Shown here piece after piece: positions 7,948 to 16,846 of a stretch of 60,221 nucleotides of DNA (the first letter of the stretch is position 1; each line of letters starts with the position of its first letter). The position numbers and the translations under genes were made by a program. Under the pieces are notes generated by a model. It did no database searches. It worked only from the letters and a program-made list of their open reading frames with translations, and was not told where the DNA came from. Source of the stretch: Flavobacteriales bacterium (GTDB lineage Bacteria; Bacteroidota; Bacteroidia; Flavobacteriales; Flavobacteriaceae). The DNA is taken from contig JAHEDS010000006.1 of NCBI GenBank assembly GCA_024641135.1, positions 3,901 to 64,121 on the forward strand, given 5' to 3'.

Positions 7948-8481
7948 TTAATCAATTTTTACTTTTTTAGGTGGTTCCATTGTTTTTCCGCAATTCGGAC
8001 AGGTTCTTTTATGCATATCTCCATAATATTTGTCAAAAATTTTAGGCATATCTGTTTCAATATTTTTTACCGTAAAATCTTCTTCATATAATTTGGTAAC
8101 ACAATTTTCGCAAAACCAAAGAAGTGCATCACGCATACCTTCCGGTCGTTTATATTCAATAACTAGCCCAACCGTATTCGCACCTCGCTGAGGAGAATGT
8201 GGAACTTTTGGAGGTAACAAATAAATATCACCTTCCTTAATATGCACGTCTTTTGGCGTACCATTATCAATAATTTTTAAAATAATATCGCCTTCAACCT
8301 GATAGAAAAATTCTGGCGTTTCATTGTAATGGTAATCTTTTCTGTTATTGGGCCCGCCAACAACCATAACTATAAAGTCACCCTCTTTCCAAACGACTTT
8401 ATTTCCAACCGGTGGCTTTAATAAATGCCTGTTTTCCTCAATCCAGGCTTTAAAATTTAAAGGAGAAACTAATTTGCTCAT
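7948..8481 (-). CDS. nbaC: 3-hydroxyanthranilate 3,4-dioxygenase
   Basis: A 177-residue cupin that opens the ring of 3-hydroxyanthranilate to give ACMS (EC 1.13.11.6). The catalytic iron ligands are His51, Glu57 (YHYNETPEFF) and His95 (VPHSPQ). The C-terminal rubredoxin-like second metal site typical of bacterial enzymes is intact, with Cys124, Cys127, Cys161 and Cys164 (CENC and CPNC). It is followed six bases later by ACMSD. Upstream lies 149 bp containing a REP-like element that separates it from the GH65 gene. Confidence 0.95.
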   Translation of the reverse strand: MSKLVSPLNFKAWIEENRHLLKPPVGNKVVWKEGDFIVMVVGGPNNRKDYHYNETPEFFYQVEGDIILKIIDNGTPKDVHIKEGDIYLLPPKVPHSPQRGANTVGLVIEYKRPEGMRDALLWFCENCVTKLYEEDFTVKNIETDMPKIFDKYYGDMHKRTCPNCGKTMEPPKKVKID

Positions 8482-8493
8482 AGTTTATTATTT

Positions 8494-8577
8494 TGGGCGT
8501 GTCGTTTTTTCGCTACCGAGCTCCAAAACGTCGGGCTTTTTCGCGCTACATGGTAGCTTGCTTTAATCCCTCACGCA
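8494..8577. repeat. REP-like extragenic palindromic element
   Basis: The stretch is more GC-rich than its surroundings and self-complementary: GCGTG (8497-8501) with CACGC (8572-8576) at the ends, and GCTACC (8512-8517) with GGTAGC (8552-8557) inside. The sequence starting GGGCGTG, with an internal TCGGGCT and ending in AATCCCTCACGC, resembles an extragenic repeat I recall as scattered through Flavobacteriaceae genomes. Only one copy lies in this window, so repetition cannot be shown here. Confidence 0.65.
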
Positions 8578-8630
8578 AATTTTAAAATCTAAAGTTACAA
8601 ACTTTTATGCCATTATTATTAACCAAGATA

Positions 8631-10664
8631 TTATTCGGTAATAACAAAAGTTTTTCGCTCTTTACCAATACCTTTTATGGTTAAAGACTTCCATTCCTTT
8701 GGTAATATTGCGTTTTTTTGAACAATACCATCATCTGTAATATCTAAACCACCAAATCCAAATAATATAACTTGTAGCATACCGCCTGCTCCGGTCGCAA
8801 AATAAGGGTTGTTGCTTGTGGCAGATTCTGCTAATGCACCAAAAGGAGGTCTTTTATTTGGTTCGTAGCTTCTTTTAAAAAGTCGATACGCTTCATCAGC
8901 ATTACCTAATCTGGCGTATAATACAGCAAAAACAGATTGTCCCATTGCTGGTCCTTCTGGTGATAATCTTGGCTCGTAATATTTTAAATCTTTTTTAATT
9001 GTTTCTTCATCTGCTACTATATTTAATGGATATGATAACAAGTTCACGTCAGCTTGTTTAATGACGACACCATCATATTTGCTATGTTCCATTGTTGTTC
9101 CATCAGAAAACTTATAGATTTTAATTTTTGAAGCTACTTTACCCCATTCTGAATTTGGAGTTTCACCAACCTTTTCAGCAGCTTTAATTGCAAAATTTAG
9201 GGCCGTAATAGCTGAGCCATTTGTAAAAGCATTATCATCTACATTTGGAGCAAATTCATTGGCTCCCACTACATTTTTTATGCTATATGTGCCATCAGAG
9301 TTTAAAACCGAACGACTTACCCAATAATCGGCAATTTCTTTTAGCATGGGGTACCCGCGCATTTTCAGCCACTCCATATTTTTTGTAACACGGTAGTAAT
9401 TCCAGAATGCAATAGCTACATCAGCTGTAATATGGTGTTCAAAAGTTCCTGTAAGAGCCCATGCAGGGGTAGCTTCTTCTCCTGTATCATCGCTTTCCCA
9501 TGGAAACATAGCGCCTTTATACCCAAAGTTGATAGCCTTTTCTTTGGCTTTATTAATCCGATCTGATCGGTAGTTTACATAGGAGCGTGCAATATCTTGA
9601 TTTAGCATTAGCATTGGCGGGAACATCCATAGTTCAGTATCCCAGAAAATATGACCGTTGTAATTTTGTGATGATAATCCCATTGGAGAAATACTTAAGT
9701 CTGAATCACCCCTTGAAAACGCATATAAATGATATAATGCCAAACGGATATCTAATTGAGATTGTTTGTCGCCTTCAATTACGATATCTCCTTCCCATAG
9801 ATTTTCCCATAATTGTTTATGTTGATTTAATAAGTCATTTTTTGGTGTTAGTAAATTGAAAATAACAAATCTTTCAGATTCTGTTTGTGGGTCTGCAAAA
9901 TCTTGAGTAGAACATTCAGCACCGGTCCAGGCAAATTCAAACGATTCGTTTCTTTTTAATTCCTTTTCAAAAGACAAATGGTTTTCATAATCCGACATTT
10001 TTTCATGGGATAAATGTGGACGCTGGTCTTCTCGACCAGAATTTATTGCGTGCCATACAAATGTTGCCGATGTGCCGATCGTTTGCTTCCCAAATTTTGT
10101 TTTTGCTACCGTTTGTAAAATTGGCATGGTAGTTTCATTGTCTTTCAGTATTCTAAATGTACTTAACGGATGTAAAAACTCCTCTGGAGTTGTAATTTTA
10201 CCTGTAGCTTTTATTTTAATGTTTTTTAAAGGTTGAATGCTAATGTCTATATAACCGGTATATTGTACATTTCTTAAAGCATAAATAGTATAGGCTATTT
10301 TTGCTTTGTCCTTAAAAGTAAAAGAAGTTTCAAAGGCAGCAGTTTTCATGTTTAATGACTGTTTCCAATCACTAATATTTTGCTCTGTAATTTTTTCGCC
10401 ATCGATAATCAAATCTAAATTGGCAAAGTTCATTCCAGATATAATTCTGCTTACTCCTAGCTCGGATTCTTTTTCATAAACATTATTAAGTATAATACTT
10501 TTAGTTTGAAAGGGTTTGTCTTCAGGAAGTATTCCAATGCGACCATTAGCGGCAACAATTCCAGTGTAATTATCAACTTTTCCAGTTGTGATTACCCAGC
10601 CATCTTCCTGAGCTTGTAGGAAAAAATTAAATGTTATAATAAGAACAAAAATTATTTTCTTCAT
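8631..10664 (-). CDS. Secreted glycoside hydrolase family 65 protein
   Basis: A 677-residue protein with a signal peptide (cleaved near LQAQ). The GH65 (alpha/alpha)6-barrel is recognised by FWDTE (340-344), MFPWES (387-392), GANEFAPNVDDNAFTN with Glu470 as the probable general acid, and KQADV (about 536-540). An N-terminal beta-sandwich occupies roughly residues 20-280. The ANEF/NVDDNAFTN form is closer to the hydrolase branch (protein-glucosylgalactosylhydroxylysine glucosidase and acid trehalase type) than to cytosolic trehalose or kojibiose phosphorylases. A periplasmic alpha-glucoside hydrolase is the best guess. It sits, in the same direction, inside an operon for kynurenine breakdown, with which it has no evident link. 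Confidence 0.85.
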   Translation of the reverse strand: MKKIIFVLIITFNFFLQAQEDGWVITTGKVDNYTGIVAANGRIGILPEDKPFQTKSIILNNVYEKESELGVSRIISGMNFANLDLIIDGEKITEQNISDWKQSLNMKTAAFETSFTFKDKAKIAYTIYALRNVQYTGYIDISIQPLKNIKIKATGKITTPEEFLHPLSTFRILKDNETTMPILQTVAKTKFGKQTIGTSATFVWHAINSGREDQRPHLSHEKMSDYENHLSFEKELKRNESFEFAWTGAECSTQDFADPQTESERFVIFNLLTPKNDLLNQHKQLWENLWEGDIVIEGDKQSQLDIRLALYHLYAFSRGDSDLSISPMGLSSQNYNGHIFWDTELWMFPPMLMLNQDIARSYVNYRSDRINKAKEKAINFGYKGAMFPWESDDTGEEATPAWALTGTFEHHITADVAIAFWNYYRVTKNMEWLKMRGYPMLKEIADYWVSRSVLNSDGTYSIKNVVGANEFAPNVDDNAFTNGSAITALNFAIKAAEKVGETPNSEWGKVASKIKIYKFSDGTTMEHSKYDGVVIKQADVNLLSYPLNIVADEETIKKDLKYYEPRLSPEGPAMGQSVFAVLYARLGNADEAYRLFKRSYEPNKRPPFGALAESATSNNPYFATGAGGMLQVILFGFGGLDITDDGIVQKNAILPKEWKSLTIKGIGKERKTFVITE

Positions 10665-10688
10665 AAGTTTATATATTTTCTTTAATTG

Positions 10689-11471
10689 TTATAGAGATTT
10701 AGTTCTTCCACCATCAACTGGTAGATTAATACCATTTACGTAACTAGCAGCATCACTTGCTAAAAAAGTAATGACATTAGCCGTTTCTTCTGGTTTTGCA
10801 AATCGTTTCGCAGGAGAATAATTTTTCATAATCTGAGCCATTTCTTCAACTGTTGTGCCAGCTCCCGTTGCTTTAATTTTTATAATTTCATTTAGGCGTT
10901 CAGTTTCTGTAAAACCAGGAAGAACATTGTTAACTGTAATGCCAAAAGCACCTAATTCAATAGATAATGTTTTACTCCAGTTGCCTACAGCCCCTCTAAT
11001 GGTATTACTAACTCCAAGACCAGGAATTGGCTCTTTTACGGAAGTAGATATAACATTTATGATTCTACCAAAACCTGATTCTTTCATAAAAGGAACAACC
11101 GCTTGAGCAAGTAAATGATTACATTTTAAGTGTTGTGTAAAAGCATTTTCAAATTCATCCAAACTGGCATTTAAAATGTCACCACTTCTTGGTCCGCCGG
11201 TATTGTTTATTAAGATATGGAATCCGTGATTTTTATCAATAAATTGAAGAATTTTTTCTTGTAAATCTCTGGGATTTGAAAAATCGGCTACTATAAAACT
11301 ATGATTTATACTATTCGGCATTTCAGCTAAAACCATTTTGAGTTTTTCGACATTTCTTGCCACTAAGGTAACTTTAGCCCCTTCATTAGCTAAGGCTATA
11401 GCTGTTGCTTTTCCAATACCTTGTGTGCTTCCGCAAACTAAGGCATTTTTATTTTTCAAATTTAATTCCAT
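10689..11471 (-). CDS. SDR-family protein lacking the catalytic Tyr and Lys
   Basis: A 260-residue Rossmann-fold protein of the short-chain dehydrogenase family. The cofactor motif is present (CGSTQGIGKA, about residues 13-22), as are NNTGG and the C-terminal ASYVNGINLPVDGG. At the active site, the position of YxxxK reads SNTIR (within PGLGVSNTIRGAV), so Tyr is replaced by Ser and Lys by Arg. This is the pattern of the ketoacyl-reductase-like SDR subgroup without the standard tetrad. It lies seven bases after the semialdehyde dehydrogenase gene, within the kynurenine operon. Its reaction is unknown; a non-redox or altered chemistry on a pathway intermediate is possible. Confidence 0.85.
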   Translation of the reverse strand: MELNLKNKNALVCGSTQGIGKATAIALANEGAKVTLVARNVEKLKMVLAEMPNSINHSFIVADFSNPRDLQEKILQFIDKNHGFHILINNTGGPRSGDILNASLDEFENAFTQHLKCNHLLAQAVVPFMKESGFGRIINVISTSVKEPIPGLGVSNTIRGAVGNWSKTLSIELGAFGITVNNVLPGFTETERLNEIIKIKATGAGTTVEEMAQIMKNYSPAKRFAKPEETANVITFLASDAASYVNGINLPVDGGRTKSL

Positions 11472-11477
11472 ATATAA

Positions 11478-12920
11478 TTAATATTTAATACAAACATTTT
11501 TTGCCTCGGTAAAAAAGCGCAACGCTTCAAAACCACCTTCACGACCTACTCCAGAATCTTTAATACCTCCAAATGGTGTGCGTAAATCACGTAACATCCA
11601 CGTATTTACCCAAACGATACCAGCTTGGATTTGAGTACTTAAACGCATTGTGCGTTTTAAATCATTAGTCCAAATTGTAGCTGATAAACCATATTTTACT
11701 TTGTTTGCCATTTGTAAAACTTCATCTTCAGTATTAAATGACATAATAGTAACAACAGGACCAAAAACTTCCTCCTGGTTTATACGGCATTCATCGGTTG
11801 AAATTTCGAAAACAGTGGGTTCTAAATAATATCCGTTTTCAAAGCCTTTAACACTTACTTTTTTACCACCAAACAACAAATTAGCACCTTCTTTTATTGC
11901 TATATCTAAATAATCTATTACTTTGCTTAGATGTTGTTTAGATACTAATGCCCCAATATTAGTTGAAGATTCTGATGGATGTCCAACTTTTAATGCTTTT
12001 ACTTTTTTAACAAAATCTGTCTTAAATTTTTCAAAAATTGTCGCTTCAACAAAAATACGACTTCCACATAAGCAAATCTGTCCTTGATTGGAAAATGAAG
12101 ATCTTACTGTTGTTTCTAACATATCCTCATAATCGCAGTCAGAAAAAATTATATTCGGGTTTTTACCACCCAATTCTAATGATAATTTTTTAAACATTGG
12201 TGCTGCAACTTTAGCAATATGTGCTCCAGTGGTTGTACCTCCAGTAAAGGAAATGGCTTTGATGTCTGGATGTTCAATAATTGCTTGTCCCGTCGTTGTA
12301 CCCAACCCATGCACAATATTTAACACGCCTTTTGGTAAACCAGCTTCATTGCAAATATCACCTAATAAATAGGCCGTCATTGGTGTGATTTCACTGGGTT
12401 TGGCAACTACACAATTGCCTGCTGCCAGTGCTGGAGCAATTTTCCATGTAAATAAGTAGAGTGGAAGATTCCATGGTGAAATACAACCAACAACACCAAT
12501 GGGTTGTCGTAATGTGTAATTTATAGCATGTTTACCAATACTTTCATGACTTTCACTAGAAAATTGCGTAATAGCATTTCCAAAAAAACGAAAATTACTG
12601 GCTGCTCGAGGTATATCTACAGTCATTGCTAGAGTAATTGGTTTGCCATTGTCTTTGCTTTCGGCTTCTGCAAAACGCTGTAAATTGGCTTCCAATAATT
12701 CCGAGATTTTTATAAGAATTCTGCTGCGCTCTTCAATGGTGGTTTGTGACCAAATTGGGAAGGCCGATCTAGCAGCAATATATGCGTTTTCTATATCGAC
12801 TTTTGACGAGTTTGGTAGTTGCCCATAAACTTCACCATCGGCAGGGCAAAAGTTATCTAACCATTCATTATTAATGGGGTTTTCAAATTGACCGTTGATA
12901 TAGTTTTGAATTTTTTGCAT
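11478..12920 (-). CDS. nbaE: 2-aminomuconate 6-semialdehyde dehydrogenase
   Basis: A 480-residue NAD-dependent aldehyde dehydrogenase. Catalytic residues are Cys283 in FSNQGQIC and Glu249 in LELGGKNP; the oxyanion/substrate motif SPWNLPLY lies near residue 148. The whole-length fold matches the 2-hydroxymuconate/2-aminomuconate semialdehyde dehydrogenase branch. The specific call rests on position: it sits between the deaminase and other genes of the 3-hydroxyanthranilate meta-cleavage route, where it would oxidise the ACMSD product to 2-aminomuconate (EC 1.2.1.32). Its ATG overlaps the upstream deaminase stop by one base (TAATG). Confidence 0.9.
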   Translation of the reverse strand: MQKIQNYINGQFENPINNEWLDNFCPADGEVYGQLPNSSKVDIENAYIAARSAFPIWSQTTIEERSRILIKISELLEANLQRFAEAESKDNGKPITLAMTVDIPRAASNFRFFGNAITQFSSESHESIGKHAINYTLRQPIGVVGCISPWNLPLYLFTWKIAPALAAGNCVVAKPSEITPMTAYLLGDICNEAGLPKGVLNIVHGLGTTTGQAIIEHPDIKAISFTGGTTTGAHIAKVAAPMFKKLSLELGGKNPNIIFSDCDYEDMLETTVRSSFSNQGQICLCGSRIFVEATIFEKFKTDFVKKVKALKVGHPSESSTNIGALVSKQHLSKVIDYLDIAIKEGANLLFGGKKVSVKGFENGYYLEPTVFEISTDECRINQEEVFGPVVTIMSFNTEDEVLQMANKVKYGLSATIWTNDLKRTMRLSTQIQAGIVWVNTWMLRDLRTPFGGIKDSGVGREGGFEALRFFTEAKNVCIKY

Positions 12921-13327
12921 TATAATTTTTTAAATGCCATAACTTTAATCTCTACTACTAAATCTGGATGAGGTAGTTGGTGAACAGCAACAGTTGTTCG
13001 TGCTGGCCCCGTTTCTTTATTAAAAAATTCGGCATAAGCTTTATTATAACCAGCAAAATCATTCATATTGACTAAAAATGATGTTACATCAACCACATCT
13101 TTTAGTGATGCTCCTTCTTTAGCTAAATTCTTTTCAATATTCAATAAGACTTCGCGAGTTTGTACTTCAATATTTAAATATTTTGTACCCATTTCATCAA
13201 TAATATCTACACCAGCAATCGTATTATCGGCACGACGTGAACTAGTACCAGAGACAAATATAAAATCTCCCACACGTTTAGTATGAGGATAAGCACCTCT
13301 TGGTGTTACTGTTTTTTCTTTGCTCAT
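12920..13327 (-). CDS. nbaF: 2-aminomuconate deaminase (RidA family)
   Basis: A 135-residue protein of the YjgF/YER057c/UK114 fold. The family core is seen in [15 protein letters not shown], the helix-forming [16 protein letters not shown], and the C-terminal GPARTTVAV...VEIKVMAF. Within the family, the sequence and context match the 2-aminomuconate deaminase group (EC 3.5.99.5), which releases ammonia to give 4-oxalocrotonate. It is flanked by kmo (7 bp upstream) and overlaps the semialdehyde dehydrogenase by one base, consistent with the two consecutive steps. Confidence 0.88.
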   Translation of the reverse strand: MSKEKTVTPRGAYPHTKRVGDFIFVSGTSSRRADNTIAGVDIIDEMGTKYLNIEVQTREVLLNIEKNLAKEGASLKDVVDVTSFLVNMNDFAGYNKAYAEFFNKETGPARTTVAVHQLPHPDLVVEIKVMAFKKL

Positions 13328-13334
13328 AATAAGT

Positions 13335-14747
13335 TTATTTTAATCCTGCAATGTTATCTTCTTCAAGAATATCCTGAGTTTCTGAATTTATTTTTTTTAA
13401 AATTTGTTGTAAATCACCATTCAAATCGATAGCTCCTTCAGTTAACATATTTAAGATGGCTTTATCTTGGGCTCGTCCTTTTAACATCGCCTCTCGATAA
13501 CCAATATTCTCATTGAAAGTGACTAAAGAATATTTAGAAGCATATTGATCTGGGAAATTTTTTTCTAAAGCCATTTCTAAATTGCGCTTTTCTCTGAAAA
13601 GGTCATTATTTACATGGTCTTTCATTTCATGGAAATTATCAATTGCTAAATCTGCAATAGCATCGGTGTCTTTTTTACGCGTACTTTCAAAAACTTTAAA
13701 AATGTCTTCCCATTCACTCGTTGAGGTTGGGTTTTTATGGGCTTCTAAGATAGAATCAAATACTACAACATCTTCAAAAGAGGCATTCATGCCTTGACCA
13801 TAAAAAGGCACAATAGCATGTGCAGCATCACCCATAAGCAAAGTATTTCCTTTAAAATGCCAAGGAGAACATTTTACTGTACCTAAAGGTGAAGTTGGAT
13901 TTTTGAAAAATTCGTCGCCTAAATTGGGCATTAAATCAAGAGCATCGGGAAATTGTGTTTTGAAGAATGTAGTTACTTTTTCTGCTGTTGTTAAATTATT
14001 AAAATTATAGTTGCCTTCATCAAAACTTAAAAATAGGGTAACTGTAAAACTTCCATCTAAATTTGGCAATGCAATTAACATAAATGAGCCACGAGGCCAT
14101 ATGTGAAGGGCATTTTTATAGGTTTTATAATCGCCGTTTTCTGAAGGTAATATTGATAATTCTTTATAGCCATGGGTTAAATAATCTTGTGAAAAACTAA
14201 ACAAGAATTTTTTACCTAAATAATAGCTCTTTCTCAAAATGGAACCGGCACCATCTGTAGCAAAAATGATATCGGCGTCCTCAACAAATTCCTTTTTTGA
14301 TTCATAATCGTAAAATAGGGCAGTTGTTTTTTCAAAATCAACCGATTTACATTTTCTATTAAAATGTATTGTGACTTGCTCATGTTTTTCAGCTTCATCT
14401 AAAAGCAGGGCATTAAGGTCACCACGCGATATGGAGTTAATATATTCATAGTCGCGCCCACTGTAATTAGAAAGAAAAGTATTGCCTTGAATATCATGAA
14501 TCATACGACCATTCATGGGAATACAAAGCGCTTCTACCTTTTCTTCTAAACCAACTAGTTTCATTGCTTTATTACCCCGATCTGAAAATGCAAGATTAAT
14601 GGAACGCCCAGCACTAATATTTACTTTGCGTAAATCTGGGCGTTTTTCCATAACGTTGACATTGTAGCCTCGTTGGCCTAGACGTAAGGCTAGGAGAGAC
14701 CCGCAAAGTCCAGCCCCGATGATGAGTATGTTTTGCTGTTTACTCAT
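13335..14747 (-). CDS. kmo: Kynurenine 3-monooxygenase
   Basis: A 470-residue FAD-dependent hydroxylase that converts L-kynurenine to 3-hydroxykynurenine using NADPH and O2 (EC 1.14.13.9). The FAD dinucleotide-binding motif GAGLCG is at 11-16. The second FAD motif [16 protein letters not shown] starts at 306. The internal DG motif is seen in ATDGAGS near 164-170. The C-terminal region is long and helical, as in other KMOs, which use it for membrane association or activity. The gene overlaps the 3' end of kynU by 8 bp, so the two are tightly coupled. Confidence 0.95.
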   Translation of the reverse strand: MSKQQNILIIGAGLCGSLLALRLGQRGYNVNVMEKRPDLRKVNISAGRSINLAFSDRGNKAMKLVGLEEKVEALCIPMNGRMIHDIQGNTFLSNYSGRDYEYINSISRGDLNALLLDEAEKHEQVTIHFNRKCKSVDFEKTTALFYDYESKKEFVEDADIIFATDGAGSILRKSYYLGKKFLFSFSQDYLTHGYKELSILPSENGDYKTYKNALHIWPRGSFMLIALPNLDGSFTVTLFLSFDEGNYNFNNLTTAEKVTTFFKTQFPDALDLMPNLGDEFFKNPTSPLGTVKCSPWHFKGNTLLMGDAAHAIVPFYGQGMNASFEDVVVFDSILEAHKNPTSTSEWEDIFKVFESTRKKDTDAIADLAIDNFHEMKDHVNNDLFREKRNLEMALEKNFPDQYASKYSLVTFNENIGYREAMLKGRAQDKAILNMLTEGAIDLNGDLQQILKKINSETQDILEEDNIAGLK

Positions 14748-16038
14748 TTAAAATCAATTTCAATTTATTAACTAATTGATATACATCTTGAAACGAATTA
14801 TATAACGGTACGGGAGCACATCTTATCACATCTGGCTCTCTCCAATCACTAATCACACCTGCGTTAGTTAATTTATGATGTAATGATTTGTCTGCATTTT
14901 TTACTTGAATAGACAATTGGCATCCACGTTCTTCAGGATTGCTAGGTGTGATAATTTTGATATGTTTATTTTTAAGTTCTTTAATTAAAAACTCAAAATA
15001 GCCTGTTAGTTTTTTAGATTTTTGAATTAAACTTTTGAACCCCACTTCTTCAAATAAATCTAAAGAAGCTTTTATGGCTGCCATAGATAAAATGGGTGGG
15101 TTACTTAATTGCCATCCTTCGGCTCCGGGGAGTTGGTCAAATTCATCACGCATTCTAAAACGCGTTTCTTTATTATGACTCCACCATCCCGTAAATCTAT
15201 TGAGGTTTTTATTATTTGCATGACGTTCATGTACAAAACAACCTGCCAAACTGCCTGGCCCAGAATTTAAATATTTATAGGTACACCAAACAGCGAAATC
15301 TGCACCTGAATCGTGTAAATTTAGTTCAACATTACCTGCGCCGTGGGCACAATCGAAACCAACCATGCAACCATATTTATGACCCATTCCAGTAATTCGT
15401 TTTAAATCAAAATATTGTCCTGTATAGTAATTTAAGCCACCAATCATAACTAAAGCAATTTCATGACCGTGTGTGTCAAAAATTGCCTGTAAATCTTCAT
15501 AATTCGTTAATTCTTCTCCTTTTCTGGCTTTCCAAAGAATAACTCCGTCTTTATCGTCATAACCGTGGTGACGCAGTTGTGACTCCACTGCATATTTATC
15601 TGAAGGAAAGGCATCGGCTTCAATTAAAACCTTAAAGCGTTTTTTAGTTGGTTTGTAAAACGACACCATCATAAAATGTAAATTGGCCGTAAGCGTATTC
15701 ATTATAACGACTTCAATTGGCTTGGCACCAACTATTTTTGCCATACTTTCAGTTAAATATTCATTGTATTTTAACCAAGGGTTCATCGCTTCTGTATGTC
15801 CTTCCACGCCTAAATTCGCCCAATCCTCTAATTCCTGATTTATATAGTTTTTTGTGGCTTTTGGTTGCAGCCCTAATGAGTTTCCAGTCATATATATTAA
15901 TTCATTTCCTTGAGTATCCTTTGGAATATGAAACTTATTTCTATAATTGGCTAATGGGTCATTATGGTCTTGTTTTTTAGCAAATTCAAGACCCAATTGA
16001 TAGTTTGACAAAGTGAGTTGTTTTATCGTTTCTAACAA
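14740..16038 (-). CDS. kynU: Kynureninase
   Basis: A 432-residue PLP enzyme that cleaves 3-hydroxykynurenine (or kynurenine) to 3-hydroxyanthranilate (or anthranilate) and alanine (EC 3.7.1.3). The PLP lysine is Lys255 in WCTYKYLNSGPG; Asp229 in GFDCAHG contacts the pyridine nitrogen. The N-terminal FHIPKD and TGNSLGL motifs are typical of the family. The start codon is TTG at 16038: no in-frame ATG lies upstream and the N-terminus aligns with the family from here. It lies 38 bp downstream of a lipoprotein gene and overlaps kmo by 8 bp, heading the catabolic block. Confidence 0.94.
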   Translation of the reverse strand: MLETIKQLTLSNYQLGLEFAKKQDHNDPLANYRNKFHIPKDTQGNELIYMTGNSLGLQPKATKNYINQELEDWANLGVEGHTEAMNPWLKYNEYLTESMAKIVGAKPIEVVIMNTLTANLHFMMVSFYKPTKKRFKVLIEADAFPSDKYAVESQLRHHGYDDKDGVILWKARKGEELTNYEDLQAIFDTHGHEIALVMIGGLNYYTGQYFDLKRITGMGHKYGCMVGFDCAHGAGNVELNLHDSGADFAVWCTYKYLNSGPGSLAGCFVHERHANNKNLNRFTGWWSHNKETRFRMRDEFDQLPGAEGWQLSNPPILSMAAIKASLDLFEEVGFKSLIQKSKKLTGYFEFLIKELKNKHIKIITPSNPEERGCQLSIQVKNADKSLHHKLTNAGVISDWREPDVIRCAPVPLYNSFQDVYQLVNKLKLILNE

Positions 16039-16076
16039 AAATAAGAATATAAATTTAGAAACGAAGCTATAAAAAT

Positions 16077-16757
16077 TTAGTTCATTGAAATCTTAACCTT
16101 ACTAAAATATAATTTAAAACCACCTTCTAATTTTTTATGCTCTAAAGCTAATTTTATCCCGTTAAAATTTTGATTATTTTCCCAGGTTGTAATTAAGGTA
16201 GGTGTTTGGCTATTTGCTTTTCTGTAAACCCATTCTTTTATTATATAATCATCGTCAAAATAAAAATCGTAGGCATCACCAGGTGAATATCCGCCGATTT
16301 CAGGATAGGTTAGTGTAATTTTATTTAAAATACCTGCACCAATTGGTGCTTCAGCTTTTGTAACTTCCGAAATTGATGTCCCACGATCCCAGAGTAATTG
16401 GAACGGAGCCAACAACCAGTATTTATCGTTAATAAATCCTTTGTCAGTTTTAATAGATAAACTATCCAGATGATTTCGGTTATAAAAGATTGAATCATTT
16501 CCCAATGTCATTATAACATCATTGGTTTTAGGATTCCATTTCCAAGAACGCTCAAAATGACTGCTATCGCGATCGACATTAAAAGTAAATTCTATTTGCA
16601 ATACTTGATCCCAATTATTAAAACCATAAGCATTGGCTATCTTTTCTGGAATACTTAAAAGTTTTGAATCAAGATTTTGTTGATTTTTTTTATTTTTATC
16701 TGATTTGCATGAAACAAACAGAATCCCAATAAAAAGGAGTGTTATAATGTTTTTCAT
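16077..16757 (-). CDS. Lipoprotein of unknown function upstream of kynU
   Basis: I place the start at ATG 16757 (226 residues). The longer frame begins at TTG 16769, which is inside the -7 promoter box. A signal peptide II is clear (ITLLFIGILFVSC, lipid-modified Cys near residue 17). The mature domain is rich in Trp, Asp and aromatic residues (FNNWDQVLQIEFTFNVDRD, YWLLAPFQLLWDRG, YDFYFDDDYIIKEWVYR), suggesting a beta-rich, possibly outer-membrane-lipoprotein-carrier-like fold such as the DUF6503-type proteins; I cannot confirm that. It precedes kynU by 38 bp, with no terminator visible in between. Confidence 0.8.
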   Translation of the reverse strand: MKNIITLLFIGILFVSCKSDKNKKNQQNLDSKLLSIPEKIANAYGFNNWDQVLQIEFTFNVDRDSSHFERSWKWNPKTNDVIMTLGNDSIFYNRNHLDSLSIKTDKGFINDKYWLLAPFQLLWDRGTSISEVTKAEAPIGAGILNKITLTYPEIGGYSPGDAYDFYFDDDYIIKEWVYRKANSQTPTLITTWENNQNFNGIKLALEHKKLEGGFKLYFSKVKISMN

Positions 16758-16766
16758 GTTTTCTTT

Positions 16767-16794
16767 CAAAGATACTAAACAAGAGTTTATTCAA
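16767..16794 (-). promoter_or_regulatory. Promoter for the lipoprotein-kynurenine transcription unit
   Basis: On the minus strand, TTG (16794-16792), 17 bp, then TATCTTTG (16774-16767). It is the only two-part promoter I see ahead of the kynurenine block and implies a leader of only a few bases before ATG 16757. Confidence 0.6.
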
Positions 16795-16846
16795 GAACTT
16801 ATTTTATTTTAGTAAATTCAAAAGGGGATAAATTTAAAATACAATA

